A stretch of DNA of 64,000 nucleotides. Origin: Flavobacterium dauae (GTDB lineage: Bacteria; Bacteroidota; Bacteroidia; Flavobacteriales; Flavobacteriaceae). The stretch covers positions 1,798,001 to 1,862,000 of the forward strand of contig NZ_CP130821.1 of assembly GCF_004151275.2 (NCBI RefSeq), in the 5' to 3' direction. The notes under the pieces are model-generated. The model was not told where the DNA came from. It saw nothing but the letters and a program-made list of their open reading frames with translations, and ran no database searches. Positions within the stretch are counted from its first letter, which is position 1. Each line of letters begins with the position of its first letter. Both the position numbers and the translations under genes were made by a program. Shown piece after piece: positions 1 to 9,520 of this stretch.

Positions 1-150
1 TATCTGCGTCAAAACGATATGGTGTATGTAGAACCTAACAAAACTCGTATTAATTCATCTGCCGTAGGACCAAACGTTTCAATTTATCTAACGGCAATAT
101 CGTTATTATTAACAACAACTGCTTTAATTCTTACTAATACCAAAAAATAA
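1..150 (+). CDS. Polysaccharide export protein, Wza-like (C-terminal fragment)
   Basis: Only the last 49 residues are in the window; the gene enters from the left edge in frame 1 and stops at 148-150. The visible part reads YLRQNDMVYVEPNKTR followed by a hydrophobic helix (about residues 27-44) and a short Lys-rich tail. The phrase L-x-x-x-D-x-V-Y-V-x-P followed by a terminal helix is the usual end of Bacteroidota Wza/polysaccharide-export lipoproteins, which form the outer-membrane channel for capsule or exopolysaccharide. Two bases separate it from the Wzc-like kinase gene, the classical partner, so the two are almost certainly one operon. Assignment rests on a short tail plus context. Confidence 0.75.
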   Translation, partial: YLRQNDMVYVEPNKTRINSSAVGPNVSIYLTAISLLLTTTALILTNTKK

Positions 151-152
151 CC

Positions 153-2468
153 ATGATTGAAGAACAAGATAATACAATTAATTTAAAAGAAGAGTTATTT
201 AAATATTTATCGCACTGGCGTTGGTTTGTTTTAAGTGTATTTTTAACGCTTATATGTGCGGTATTATATTTAAAATTTACACCTAAAAGTTACAATGTAG
301 CTACTAAAATTTTAATTAAAGATGAGAAAAGCAATGATTTAGCAAATCAGTTAAGTGCTTTTTCAGAAATGAGCATTTTAGGTAACGGTAAAAATAATAT
401 TGAAAACGAAATAGAAATTTTAAAATCCAGAACCTTAATTTACAACACATTAGATTCGTTAAACTTTAATATTCAATATTTAGATCATTCTGAGGTTGTT
501 GCTAAAGATCTGTATAAAAGCACACCAATTAAACTTGTTTGGAACAATTACAATATTACAGAACCCGTTACCATTGAAATTAATAATTTTGAAAAAAATT
601 CGTTTAACGTATCTGTAAATGATGAAAAAATAGGTTCGGCTACATTTGGAAAATTAATAAAATCTGAATTTGGAACTTTTATTGTTAATAGCTTAGCACC
701 TATGAATGAAATTAGTGAAATGCAAATTAATGTGTTTCCTAAAATGCAACAGGCTGAAAATTACCAAAAAAATTTAAATGTAGCTCCAAGTAGTAAAACA
801 TCAAGCGTAATTGATGTTTCAATAATAGAAAAAACACCTCAAAAAGCAGCCGATTTTTTAAACACACTAATATCTAATTACAATTTAGCAGGTATTAAAG
901 ACAAACGATTTATATCTGAAAACACCGCTAATTTCATTTCAGACCGTTTAACTTTAATTGGAACAGAATTAGGCGACGTAGAATCGCAAGTTGAAGGGTA
1001 CAAAAAAGCGAATACCTTATCGGACATTGAGACCGAAGTAAAATTATATTTAGACAAATTATCATCCGTAGAAAAATCGGCATTAGAAAACGAAACAAAA
1101 ATTAACATTGTTAATGAGGTAATCAATCATATTGCAAAAACAAAATACGATGATTTGGTTCCTTCGGGATTATTAGCAAGTGATGTTTCATCTGAAGGTT
1201 TAATTCAAGAAATTAATCAATTAATTTTAGAAAAACAAAGAACACCTAGTGCAACTACTGAAAACCCTACATACATAAGATTAGAACAACAAATCCGTGC
1301 GTTAAAATCAAATTTGGTTGCCAGTTTAAAAAGAAATTTAAGCTCGTTACAAATCGTTAAAAACGATTACAAACGCCAGGAAAGTGAAATGCAATCAAAA
1401 CTTTCACAAGTTCCTCGTCAAGAAAAAGAGTTTAGAATTATTGACCGCCAGCAAAAAGTAAAAGAAGCTTTGTATTTGTTTTTGCTTCAAAAACGTGAAG
1501 AAACAAACATTACGTTAGCAGCAACCGATTTAAATGCAAAAGTAATTGATAAAGCTATTGCTACCAACAAACCTGTGGCTCCTAAAACAATGATTATTTT
1601 GTTAGCTGCTTTAATTTTAGGTGCCTTAATACCTTTTATTGTCATCTATCTTCAAAACTTATTAGACACAAAAATTAAAACTCGTTTTGACATTACAGAT
1701 AATTCAAACATTCCGTTTTTGGGTGATATACCAACATCCGAAACAAGTGAGCAGTTAATGGAATTAAGTAGCAGATCAAGTGCTGCCGAGGCTATTAGAA
1801 TTGTTAGAACTAATTTAGATTTTATTTTATCTGATAAAAATGAAGATGAGTGTAAAGTAATCTTTTTAACATCAACTATTTCAGGAGAAGGAAAAACGTT
1901 TGTATCTGCAAATTTAGCCGCTACTTTTTCTCTATCAGGCAAAAAGGTATTGTTAATGGGATTAGATTTAAGAAATCCTAAAATATATGAGTATGTAAAA
2001 GTAAATCCTTTAGGTGTATCAAACTATATCACTTCAAACGGAAAAAGCTTAAATGATTATATTATTCCGGTAGAAGGATATAAAAACTTTGATGTACTGT
2101 CATCTGGTTCAATCCCTCCAAATCCGACTGAAATTTTAATGACTAAAAAAATAAAAGATATTTTTGATGAATTAAAAACGCAGTACGATTATATTATTGT
2201 AGATACAGCTCCGGTTAGTTTAGTAACCGATACTTTACTAGTTAGTAAATATGCTGATGCTACTATTTATGTAGTTAGAGCGAATAAGATTGACAAGGAA
2301 ATGTTACGAATACCAAACGAGTTATACAAAGAAAATAAACTGAATAAATTAACATTGGTATTAAATGATTCTGACGTTACAAAAGGCTATGGTTATGGTT
2401 ATGGCTATGGTTACGGATCAAAGATGGCAGAAAAATCTTTTTGGAAAAGGATGTTAAATATTAAGTAA
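153..2468 (+). CDS. Wzc-like polysaccharide co-polymerase / BY-type tyrosine kinase
   Basis: Inner-membrane protein controlling chain length and export of an extracellular polysaccharide. An N-terminal Wzz domain has a membrane helix at about residues 22-42; a long periplasmic coiled coil runs about 260-430; a second helix lies at about 481-505; a cytoplasmic P-loop kinase follows. Walker A is SGEGKT at 577-582 and Walker B is IIVDTAP around D684. The Walker A' position reads GLDLR (603-607), so the first Asp of the usual DxDxR is Gly. The tail has five Gly-Tyr pairs (745-754), the expected autophosphorylation cluster. Length (771 aa) is normal for the family. It follows the Wza-like gene by two bases and ends at a strong hairpin. 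Confidence 0.93.
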   Translation: MIEEQDNTINLKEELFKYLSHWRWFVLSVFLTLICAVLYLKFTPKSYNVATKILIKDEKSNDLANQLSAFSEMSILGNGKNNIENEIEILKSRTLIYNTLDSLNFNIQYLDHSEVVAKDLYKSTPIKLVWNNYNITEPVTIEINNFEKNSFNVSVNDEKIGSATFGKLIKSEFGTFIVNSLAPMNEISEMQINVFPKMQQAENYQKNLNVAPSSKTSSVIDVSIIEKTPQKAADFLNTLISNYNLAGIKDKRFISENTANFISDRLTLIGTELGDVESQVEGYKKANTLSDIETEVKLYLDKLSSVEKSALENETKINIVNEVINHIAKTKYDDLVPSGLLASDVSSEGLIQEINQLILEKQRTPSATTENPTYIRLEQQIRALKSNLVASLKRNLSSLQIVKNDYKRQESEMQSKLSQVPRQEKEFRIIDRQQKVKEALYLFLLQKREETNITLAATDLNAKVIDKAIATNKPVAPKTMIILLAALILGALIPFIVIYLQNLLDTKIKTRFDITDNSNIPFLGDIPTSETSEQLMELSSRSSAAEAIRIVRTNLDFILSDKNEDECKVIFLTSTISGEGKTFVSANLAATFSLSGKKVLLMGLDLRNPKIYEYVKVNPLGVSNYITSNGKSLNDYIIPVEGYKNFDVLSSGSIPPNPTEILMTKKIKDIFDELKTQYDYIIVDTAPVSLVTDTLLVSKYADATIYVVRANKIDKEMLRIPNELYKENKLNKLTLVLNDSDVTKGYGYGYGYGYGSKMAEKSFWKRMLNIK
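2385..2417 (+). repeat. GGYTAY hexanucleotide tandem repeat encoding (Gly-Tyr)5
   Basis: Five consecutive copies of a six-base unit (GGC/GGT followed by TAT/TAC) plus a closing Gly codon, in frame near the 3' end of the Wzc-like gene. It encodes the tyrosine cluster that is normally phosphorylated in BY kinases. Units differ at third codon positions, so it is not a perfect slippage tract, but copy number could vary between strains without a frameshift. Confidence 0.85.
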
Positions 2469-2480
2469 TCAGTATTCAAA

Positions 2481-2537
2481 AAACAATATAAAAATAAGGC
2501 AGGTTTTACAAAACCTACCTTATTTTTATATTGTTTT
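2481..2537. terminator. Bidirectional hairpin terminator between wzc-like gene and TrmH-family gene
   Basis: Long inverted repeat: the left arm (AACAATATAAAAATAAGG, then AGGTTTT) pairs with the right arm (AAAACCT, then CCTTATTTTTATATTGTT) around a very short loop. The stem has a GC-containing core and a T-rich flank on both strands. It lies between convergent genes and should stop transcription from both sides. Confidence 0.85.
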
Positions 2538-2633
2538 ACTAACATCAACTTTTATAAAAAAATCTAAAGAAAGGAAGAAAAATAAATTATTTAAATAAAT
2601 TACACATTTAATCTGCTTAAAACAAGAAATTTA

Positions 2634-3164
2634 TTACTTTTTCATCTTCTGAAAAATATCCCAGATTACAATACCACCGCTTACCGAAACATTTAAAGAA
2701 TGTTTGGTTCCTAATTGCGGAATTTCAACAACAACATCACTACGGTCAATAACCTGCTGGTTTACTCCTTTTACTTCGTTACCAAAAAACAACGCATATT
2801 TTACATTACTTTCTACAGAAAAATTATTCAGCATAACAGAACCTTCCACCTGCTCTACCGAAAGTATTTTTACATTTTCTTTTTTTAAACGATCAACCAC
2901 TTGCATCACCTCTTTTACATATTCCCATTCCACTGTATCGGTTGCGCCTAAAGCTGTTTTATGAATTTCTTTGTTTGGCGGAGTTGCGGTAATTCCACAC
3001 AAGTAAATTTTCTCAATTAAAAAAGCATCGCACGTTCTAAAGAAAGAACCAATGTTGTGCAAACTTCTTATATCATCCAAAACAACTATAATCGGTGTTT
3101 TTTCGGCTTGTTTAAATTCTTCTATATTCTTTCGGTTGAGTTCGTCTAAAATTAATTTTTTCAT
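2634..3164 (-). CDS. TrmH/SpoU-family RNA 2'-O-methyltransferase
   Basis: SAM-dependent ribose methyltransferase of the SPOUT class. All three SpoU motifs are visible: NIGSFFRTCDA (about 37-47, with the N and R of motif 1), the FGNEVKGV loop (motif 2, about 127-134), and a C-terminal IPQLGTKHSLNVSVSGG segment (motif 3) that forms the knotted SAM site. At 176 aa it is a minimal SpoU domain without an N-terminal substrate-binding extension, so the target (tRNA or rRNA position) cannot be read from sequence. It diverges from mutS with an 89-base gap and ends at the shared terminator. Confidence 0.9.
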   Translation of the reverse strand: MKKLILDELNRKNIEEFKQAEKTPIIVVLDDIRSLHNIGSFFRTCDAFLIEKIYLCGITATPPNKEIHKTALGATDTVEWEYVKEVMQVVDRLKKENVKILSVEQVEGSVMLNNFSVESNVKYALFFGNEVKGVNQQVIDRSDVVVEIPQLGTKHSLNVSVSGGIVIWDIFQKMKK

Positions 3165-3182
3165 TTTTCGGTTTTAATCTTG

Positions 3183-3190
3183 CAAAGATA
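3183..3190 (-). promoter_or_regulatory. Bacteroidota -7 element (TATCTTTG) for the TrmH-family gene
   Basis: On the minus strand TATCTTTG fits the TAnnTTTG consensus and lies 18 bases before the start codon at 3164. No clean TTG was seen at -33. Confidence 0.55.
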
Positions 3191-3204
3191 TACTATTCTA
3201 CCCT

Positions 3205-3235
3205 TTGCCAGTTATTAATAGTTATGATATATTTG
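3205..3235 (+). promoter_or_regulatory. Bacteroidota promoter for mutS (TTG-N20-TATATTTG)
   Basis: TTG at 3205-3207 and TATATTTG at 3228-3235 match the Flavobacterium consensus with 20-base spacing. The predicted transcript begins around 3240, about 14 bases before the mutS ATG. Confidence 0.65.
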
Positions 3236-3253
3236 TAGTTAAAATTTTCGATA

Positions 3254-5857
3254 ATGGCAACCAAGGAAAAAGTAAAAAAAGAAACCCCGTTAATGCAGCA
3301 ATACAATCAAATTAAGAATAAATATCCCGATGCTTGTTTGTTGTTTCGTGTGGGCGATTTTTACGAAACCTTTGGCGAAGATGCAGTGCGAACCGCAAAA
3401 GTTTTAGGTATTACCTTAACAAAACGCGGTGCTGGTTCTACAAGCGAAACCGAACTGGCTGGTTTTCCGCATCATTCTTTAAACGTGTACTTACCCAAAT
3501 TAGTTAAAGCGGGGTTGCGTGTGGCTATTTGTGATCAGTTAGAAGATCCAAAAATGACCAAAACCATTGTAAAACGTGGCGTTACCGAATTGGTTACACC
3601 TGGAGTTGCGATTAATGATGAAGTGTTGCAATCTAAAAGTAATAACTTTTTGGCGGCGTTGCATTTTGGAAAAAAGAATATCGGAATTGCTTTTTTAGAT
3701 GTTTCTACCGGAGAGTTTTTAACATCGCAAGGAAATGAAGAATACATTGATAAATTGTTGCAGAATTTTAAACCGAGCGAAGTTTTGGTTCAAAAAGGAA
3801 ATAAAAACCATTTTCTGCACAATTTTGGTAGCGATTTTAATCTGTTTTATTTAGAAGACTGGATTTTTAAAGACGATTATGCCAACGATAGTTTAACCAA
3901 TCATTTTAAAACCAAATCGTTAAAAGGTTTTGGAATTGATGAATTGCAGGAAGGAATCATTTCGTGCGGGGCTATTTTATATTATCTATCTGAAACACAA
4001 CACAATAAAATTCAGCACATAACCAATATTCAGCGAATTGCCGAAGATGCGTATGTGTGGATGGATCGATTTACCATTCGAAATTTAGAATTGTACGGTT
4101 CTGCCAACGAAAATGCCACTACCCTTTTAGATGTGATCGATAAAACCTTATCGCCAATGGGCGGTCGATTGTTAAAACGTTGGCTGGCTCTTCCTTTAAA
4201 GGATATTGATGCCATTAACAAGCGTTTTGATGTGGTTGATTATTTTAAATCGAACACCGAAATTTTACAGAATTTTCAATATCAGATCAAACAGATTTCT
4301 GATTTGGAACGATTGATTTCAAAACTGGCAACCGGAAAAATTTCTCCTCGTGAATTCGTTATTTTAAAGGAAAGTTTAGATGCGATCATTCCGCTGAAAG
4401 AAACCGCGTTGAAATCTAAAAACGATGCACTGAAAGTTATTGGCGATAATTTGCATGCGTGTGAATTGCTTCGAGAAAAAATTGCGACAACTATTTCTGC
4501 CGATGCACCCGTTGCGTTGAACAAAGGTAACGCCATTGCAAACGGAATTAATGAGGAATTAGATGAGTTGCGAAACATTTCGCATTCTGGAAAATCGTTT
4601 TTAGAGGCAATTGAAAAACGCGAAAGTGAAAACACTGGAATTACTTCGTTGAAAGTGGCATTTAACAACGTTTTCGGTTATTATATCGAAGTTAGAAACA
4701 CGCACAAAGATAAAGTTCCCGATACTTGGATTCGCAAACAAACCTTGGTTAGTGCCGAACGATACATTACAGAAGAACTAAAAGAATATGAAGCAAAAAT
4801 TCTAGGTGCCGAAGAACGCATTTCTAAAATCGAAGCTGATATTTACGAAAAGTTCATGATGTGGTGTTCGCAATACATTCAACCGGTTCAACTAAATGCA
4901 AATTTGGTTGCGCAACTCGATTGTTTGCAATCGTACACACAGTTGGCAATTGAAAATAATTACGTTCGACCAGTTTTAGAAGACAATCATGTTTTGGAAA
5001 TAAAAGATGGTCGTCACCCGGTAATCGAAAAACAACTTTCGGTTGATACACCTTACATTGCAAACGATGTGTATTTAGATACCGATTTGCAACAAATAAT
5101 TATGATTACCGGACCAAATATGTCGGGTAAATCAGCCATTTTACGTCAAACGGCATTAATTGTTTTGTTGGCACAAATGGGAAGTTTTGTTCCGGCAAGT
5201 TCTGTACGAATGGGCATTGTAGATAAAATTTTCACTCGTGTAGGTGCATCAGACAATATTTCAATGGGCGAATCTACGTTTATGGTAGAAATGAACGAAA
5301 CGGCATCAATCTTAAATAATTTAACCAATCGCAGTTTGGTTTTGTTAGATGAAATTGGTCGTGGAACATCAACTTACGACGGAATTTCTATTGCCTGGGC
5401 AATTGCAGAATACATTCACGAACATCCACAAAAAGCAAAAACCTTGTTCGCTACGCATTATCACGAATTAAACGATATGCACGAACAATTCAGCCGAATT
5501 AAAAACTACAATGTTTCGGTTAAAGAATTAAAAGACAACGTATTGTTTCTTAGAAAATTAGTTCCTGGCGGAAGCGCACATAGCTTTGGTATTCACGTAG
5601 CGAAAATGGCGGGAATGCCTAATTTGGTGGTTCAAAAAGCACAGAAAATATTGAAGAAGTTAGAAGCCAGCCATAAAACCGAAAACACAGCCGATGCGTT
5701 AAAACAAGACGATTTACAACTTTCGATTTTTAAGTTAGATGATCCTATTTTGGAAGAAATCAGAGAAGAAATTGTAAATTTAGACATTAACACATTAACC
5801 CCGGTAGAAGCCTTAATGAAGCTAAATGAAATCAAAAAAGTAGTTTTAAAAAAATAA
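3254..5857 (+). CDS. mutS: DNA mismatch repair protein MutS
   Basis: Mismatch-recognition ATPase that starts methyl-independent mismatch repair with MutL. The mismatch-binding F-x-E motif is intact (F36, Y37, E38 in GDFYETF). The connector, lever and clamp domains follow, then the C-terminal ATPase with Walker A GPNMSGKS (620-627) and Walker [11 protein letters not shown] (D699, E700). The length of 867 aa is typical for MutS (not MutS2: the mismatch domain is present and there is no Smr domain). The ATG sits about 14 bases after the predicted transcription start, and the N-terminal residues continue directly into the conserved '[11 protein letters not shown]' start of the family. Confidence 0.98.
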   Translation: MATKEKVKKETPLMQQYNQIKNKYPDACLLFRVGDFYETFGEDAVRTAKVLGITLTKRGAGSTSETELAGFPHHSLNVYLPKLVKAGLRVAICDQLEDPKMTKTIVKRGVTELVTPGVAINDEVLQSKSNNFLAALHFGKKNIGIAFLDVSTGEFLTSQGNEEYIDKLLQNFKPSEVLVQKGNKNHFLHNFGSDFNLFYLEDWIFKDDYANDSLTNHFKTKSLKGFGIDELQEGIISCGAILYYLSETQHNKIQHITNIQRIAEDAYVWMDRFTIRNLELYGSANENATTLLDVIDKTLSPMGGRLLKRWLALPLKDIDAINKRFDVVDYFKSNTEILQNFQYQIKQISDLERLISKLATGKISPREFVILKESLDAIIPLKETALKSKNDALKVIGDNLHACELLREKIATTISADAPVALNKGNAIANGINEELDELRNISHSGKSFLEAIEKRESENTGITSLKVAFNNVFGYYIEVRNTHKDKVPDTWIRKQTLVSAERYITEELKEYEAKILGAEERISKIEADIYEKFMMWCSQYIQPVQLNANLVAQLDCLQSYTQLAIENNYVRPVLEDNHVLEIKDGRHPVIEKQLSVDTPYIANDVYLDTDLQQIIMITGPNMSGKSAILRQTALIVLLAQMGSFVPASSVRMGIVDKIFTRVGASDNISMGESTFMVEMNETASILNNLTNRSLVLLDEIGRGTSTYDGISIAWAIAEYIHEHPQKAKTLFATHYHELNDMHEQFSRIKNYNVSVKELKDNVLFLRKLVPGGSAHSFGIHVAKMAGMPNLVVQKAQKILKKLEASHKTENTADALKQDDLQLSIFKLDDPILEEIREEIVNLDINTLTPVEALMKLNEIKKVVLKK

Positions 5858-5909
5858 GTTTATTATTTTTAATGACTCTTACTAACTTTACACCAAGATA
5901 TGTTTATAC

Positions 5910-6020
5910 TCGTCACTTCGAGTAAGTTTTCGATAGAAAACTGTATCTAGAAGTCTGTGAATTATAAGTTTTCAACAAGCTTCAGTTCTCAATACGGCTG
6001 ACACCTACTCGAACTGATGA
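5910..6020. repeat. Degenerate palindromic repeat element (REP/MITE-like remnant)
   Basis: The gap of 361 bases between mutS and the HPP gene contains an imperfect inverted repeat. The left end, TCGTCACTTCGAGT (5910-5923), pairs with ACTCGAACTGATGA (6007-6020) at 12 of 14 positions. Inside, GTATCTAGAA on the left mirrors TTCTCAATAC on the right with mismatches. This 'ACTTCGAGTA...GTATCGAGAA' type of palindrome resembles dispersed intergenic repeats I know from flavobacterial genomes; that link is from memory and not tested. No open reading frame or transposase lies within it. The rest of the gap (to 6218) holds only AT-rich DNA and the HPP promoter. Confidence 0.6.
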
Positions 6021-6152
6021 AGATCCTAATTATATTTTGGTTTGGTATAAACTTCGTGACAGTCATTTTATTTTTTATAGGTACAAAATCATTATTAATA
6101 AATTATTATCAATTCAATTACTTTTATTCATTATTTTTTTACCAATAACTAA

Positions 6153-6181
6153 TTGCCAGGTTGTTTTTATTGCTAATTTCG
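6153..6181 (+). promoter_or_regulatory. Possible promoter of the HPP-family gene
   Basis: TTG at 6153-6155, 18 bases, then TAATTTCG at 6174-6181, one mismatch from TAnnTTTG. It would give a leader of about 30 bases before the ATG at 6219. Confidence 0.4.
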
Positions 6182-6218
6182 CAGTTTCAAAAAAAAACAA
6201 GCATATATACGCTGGGTA

Positions 6219-6821
6219 ATGATAAAAAAAACCAAAACATACCGCCGAACGCGTTACTTACTGTACAAAGAAACGTTAGTTGATTTTAAAGAACATTTTT
6301 GGGCATTTGTAGGATCTTTCGTTGGTTTAGGAACCATTAGTTTTCTGCATTTTGAAGGATTATCAAAATATGATCTTACGTTGATGATTGGATCTTTCGG
6401 AGCAAGTTGTGTGTTGATTTACGGTGCAATAGGAAGTCCGTTGGCACAACCCAAAAACCTTTTTAACGGTCATTTAATTTCTGCGGTTATCGGCGTTACC
6501 TGTTACAAAATTTTAGGCGATTATGTCTGGATTGCCGGTCCTTTAGCCGTATCTCTTTCAATTATCGGTATGCAAATAGCTAAATCACTGCACCCACCTG
6601 GTGGCGCAACAGCTTTAATTGCCGTAACCGGGGGGCCTTCAATAACGAATTTAGGTTATGAGTATGTTTTTTCACCCGTTTTTACTGGTGTATTTATTTT
6701 ATTTATAGCTGCTATAATTTTTAACAATATTCCACATAAAAGGCAATATCCTACAAAATCGTTTATCGTATTTAAACGCGTCTTGTTTAATAAAAAAAAT
6801 CAGCCCCGTTATAAAAAATAA
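6219..6821 (+). CDS. HPP-family integral membrane protein
   Basis: A 200-residue membrane protein with about four hydrophobic segments (roughly 27-45, 53-71, 80-118, 152-167) and the signature HPPGGATAL at about 125-133, which names the HPP family (His-Pro-Pro). Some members from cyanobacteria and plants transport nitrite; the substrate here is not known and no nitrogen-assimilation genes are adjacent. The start is the first ATG after the predicted promoter. It stands alone between mutS and purH with its own promoter-like site. Basic N- and C-terminal ends suggest both lie in the cytoplasm. Confidence 0.85.
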   Translation: MIKKTKTYRRTRYLLYKETLVDFKEHFWAFVGSFVGLGTISFLHFEGLSKYDLTLMIGSFGASCVLIYGAIGSPLAQPKNLFNGHLISAVIGVTCYKILGDYVWIAGPLAVSLSIIGMQIAKSLHPPGGATALIAVTGGPSITNLGYEYVFSPVFTGVFILFIAAIIFNNIPHKRQYPTKSFIVFKRVLFNKKNQPRYKK

Positions 6822-6872
6822 AATGTGGCAAAAATCAACACAAATAATTTTCATTAAATCAATTACATATAC

Positions 6873-6880
6873 TACTTTTG
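6873..6880 (+). promoter_or_regulatory. Bacteroidota -7 element (TACTTTTG) for purH
   Basis: Exact TAnnTTTG match 19 bases before the purH ATG. The -33 TTG is not obvious. No purine riboswitch-like structure was seen in the 78-base gap. Confidence 0.6.
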
Positions 6881-6899
6881 CACCTTAACAACATAAACA

Positions 6900-8432
6900 A
6901 TGAATACAACTAAACAAATTCAATCGGCACTAATTTCGGTATTTGACAAGAACGGATTAGAGCCAATTGTACGAGAATTACATAAAAATAACGTAACTAT
7001 TTATTCTACAGGCGGAACCGAAACTTTTATAAAAGATTTAGGTATCCCAGTTGTACCAGTAGAAGACGTTACTTCATATCCATCAATTTTAGGCGGACGT
7101 GTAAAAACGTTGCACCCAAAAGTTTTTGGTGGAATTTTGAACCGCCAGGATAATGAAACCGATGTTCAGCAAATGAAAGATTATGCTATTCCGCAAATTG
7201 ATTTAGTTATTGTTGATTTATATCCTTTTGAAAAAACAGTAGCTTCGGGTGCTGATGAAACAGCCATCATTGAAAAAATTGACATTGGCGGAATTTCATT
7301 AATTCGTGCCGGAGCTAAAAATTTCAAAGACACGGTTATTGTTGCATCGGTTGAAGAATATGCTACGTTTTTAAACTTTTACACAGAAGGAAACGGTACC
7401 ACAACCTTGGCTCAACGTAAATATTTAGCTACAAAAGCATTCCATACTTCATCTCATTACGACGGAGCTATTTTTAACTATTTTAACCAAGAGGCTCAAG
7501 AACCTATTTTAAAAATTAGTGAAAGTGAGGCACAAACATTGCGTTATGGAGAAAATCCACATCAAAAAGGAACTTTTTTTGGAAATTTTGACGAAATGTT
7601 TGATAAATTACACGGAAAAGAATTATCTTACAACAATTTATTAGATGTTGATGCCGCTGTTAATTTAATGAATGAATTTAAAGCCGATGCTCCTACATTT
7701 GCAATCTTGAAACATAATAACGCCTGTGGTGTAGCTCAGAAACCAACAATGAAAGAAGCATATTTAGCAGCATTGGCAGGCGATCCTACTTCAGCTTTTG
7801 GCGGGGTATTGATTGCTAATGGAAACATTGACAAAGCAACGGCAGAGGAAGTTAATAAATTGTTCTGCGAAATTGTCATCGCTCCTTCATATGATAATGA
7901 TGCGGTGACCATTTTACAAGAAAAGAAAAACAGAATTATCTTGGTAATAAAAAATGTTGAACTTCCTAAAACACAAGTTCGCACGTGCTTAAACGGTATT
8001 TTATTACAAGATAAAGATAACGTTACAGATACTAAAGAACACTTAACAAACGTTACCACTTTAGTACCTACGGCTGAACAGGTTGAAGATTTATTGTTTG
8101 CTTCAAAAATCTGCAAACACACCAAATCAAATACTATTGTATTGGCTAAAAACAAGCAATTATGTGCCTCTGGTACAGGACAAACATCTCGTGTTGATGC
8201 TTTACGTCAGGCTATTGAAAAAGCAAATTCTTTTGCTTTTGATTTAAACGGAGCTGTTATGGCAAGCGATGCGTTTTTTCCTTTCCCTGATTGTGTGGAA
8301 ATTGCAAAAAATGCAGGTATTACAGCAGTTATTCAACCAGGTGGATCAATTAAAGACAATTTAAGCATTGATTATTGTAACGAAAACCAAATGGCTATGG
8401 TAACCACAGGTATTCGTCACTTTAAACATTAA
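6900..8432 (+). CDS. purH: Bifunctional AICAR formyltransferase / IMP cyclohydrolase
   Basis: Catalyses the last two steps of purine synthesis: AICAR to FAICAR with 10-formyl-tetrahydrofolate, then ring closure to IMP. The N-terminal MGS-like cyclohydrolase domain (about 1-150) opens with SALISVFDKNGLEPIVREL and contains STGGTETFIKDLG and GGRVKTLHPKVFGG. The transformylase domain follows with the catalytic Lys-His pair K271-H272 in LKHNNACG and a C-terminal FFPFPD...QPGGSIKD segment. Length of 510 aa matches the family. It is 45 bases upstream of mreB on the same strand with no terminator between, so some read-through into the cell-shape operon is likely. Confidence 0.98.
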   Translation: MNTTKQIQSALISVFDKNGLEPIVRELHKNNVTIYSTGGTETFIKDLGIPVVPVEDVTSYPSILGGRVKTLHPKVFGGILNRQDNETDVQQMKDYAIPQIDLVIVDLYPFEKTVASGADETAIIEKIDIGGISLIRAGAKNFKDTVIVASVEEYATFLNFYTEGNGTTTLAQRKYLATKAFHTSSHYDGAIFNYFNQEAQEPILKISESEAQTLRYGENPHQKGTFFGNFDEMFDKLHGKELSYNNLLDVDAAVNLMNEFKADAPTFAILKHNNACGVAQKPTMKEAYLAALAGDPTSAFGGVLIANGNIDKATAEEVNKLFCEIVIAPSYDNDAVTILQEKKNRIILVIKNVELPKTQVRTCLNGILLQDKDNVTDTKEHLTNVTTLVPTAEQVEDLLFASKICKHTKSNTIVLAKNKQLCASGTGQTSRVDALRQAIEKANSFAFDLNGAVMASDAFFPFPDCVEIAKNAGITAVIQPGGSIKDNLSIDYCNENQMAMVTTGIRHFKH

Positions 8433-8477
8433 AAATATAACGGAATAATTTTAACTTAACACCCTTTTAAAGAATAT

Positions 8478-9506
8478 ATGGGATTTTTTGATTTCATGAC
8501 CGAGGAAATTGCAATGGACCTTGGTACTGCAAACACTTTAATTATACATAACGGAAAAGTTGTTGTTGACAGCCCTTCTATTGTTGCCCGTAACCGAGTG
8601 TCGGGAAAAATAATTGCTGTGGGTAAAGAGGCTAGTTTAATGCAAGGAAAAACACATGACAACATTAAAACCATACGTCCGTTAAAAGATGGGGTTATTG
8701 CAGATTTTGATGCTTCTGAAAAAATGATCAATTTGTTCATTAAAAGTATTCCGGCATTAAAAAAGAAACTATTCACACCGGCATTACGTATGGTAGTTTG
8801 TATTCCGTCAGGTATTACCGAAGTTGAAATGCGTGCCGTTAAAGAATCGTGCGAACGTGTAAACGGTAAAGAAGTTTATTTGATACACGAACCTATGGCA
8901 GCGGCTATTGGTATAGGTGTTGATATTATGCAACCAAAAGGTAATATGATTGTTGATATAGGTGGAGGTACTACCGAAATTGCCGTTTTGGCATTAGGGG
9001 GTATTGTTTGTGACAAATCGGTTAAAATTGCCGGTGATGTTTTCACGAACGATATTATTTACTATATGCGTACACAACACAATTTATTTGTGGGTGAAGG
9101 AACAGCAGAAAAAATTAAAATAGAAATTGGTGCGGCTATTGAAGATTTAGATCAGGGACCGGAAGAATTAATGGTTCAAGGTCGTGATTTGTTAACAGGT
9201 AAACCAAAACAAGTAAATGTATCTTACAGAGAAATTGCAAAAGCGTTAGATAAATCAATTCAACGGATTGAAGATGCCGTAATGGAAACATTATCGCAAA
9301 CGCCACCAGAATTAGCTGCCGATATTTACAACACAGGTATTTATTTAGCAGGCGGTGGATCTATGTTAAGAGGTTTAGATAAGCGTATCTCTCAAAAAAC
9401 AGATTTACCGGTTTATATTGCAGAAGATCCTTTACGTGCTGTTGTTCGCGGTACAGGAGTTGTGCTTAAAAACATTGAGAAATTTAAGAGTATTCTTATA
9501 AAATAA
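8478..9506 (+). CDS. mreB: Rod shape-determining protein MreB
   Basis: Actin-like ATPase that forms membrane-associated filaments and steers lateral wall synthesis. The phosphate-1 motif MDLGTANT (13-20) and phosphate-2 motif DIGGGTTEIAV are clear, as is the adenosine motif AGGGSMLRGLD near the C-terminus. The N-terminal GFFDFMTEEIA gives the short amphipathic membrane anchor. Length of 342 aa is standard. It is the first gene of mreB-mreC-mreD-mrdA-rodA. Promoter evidence just upstream is weak; it may share the purH transcript. Confidence 0.98.
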   Translation: MGFFDFMTEEIAMDLGTANTLIIHNGKVVVDSPSIVARNRVSGKIIAVGKEASLMQGKTHDNIKTIRPLKDGVIADFDASEKMINLFIKSIPALKKKLFTPALRMVVCIPSGITEVEMRAVKESCERVNGKEVYLIHEPMAAAIGIGVDIMQPKGNMIVDIGGGTTEIAVLALGGIVCDKSVKIAGDVFTNDIIYYMRTQHNLFVGEGTAEKIKIEIGAAIEDLDQGPEELMVQGRDLLTGKPKQVNVSYREIAKALDKSIQRIEDAVMETLSQTPPELAADIYNTGIYLAGGGSMLRGLDKRISQKTDLPVYIAEDPLRAVVRGTGVVLKNIEKFKSILIK

Positions 9507-9520
9507 ATCCGCCATAGAGT

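Noticed and set aside
5858..6218. Small RNA or tRNA in the mutS-HPP gap
   Set aside because: No cloverleaf or conserved loop; the only structure is the decayed palindrome.
6037..6219. 60-codon frame upstream of the HPP gene
   Set aside because: It is AT-rich with Ile/Leu/Phe-heavy composition, overlaps the likely HPP promoter and ends on the HPP start codon; no recognisable domain.
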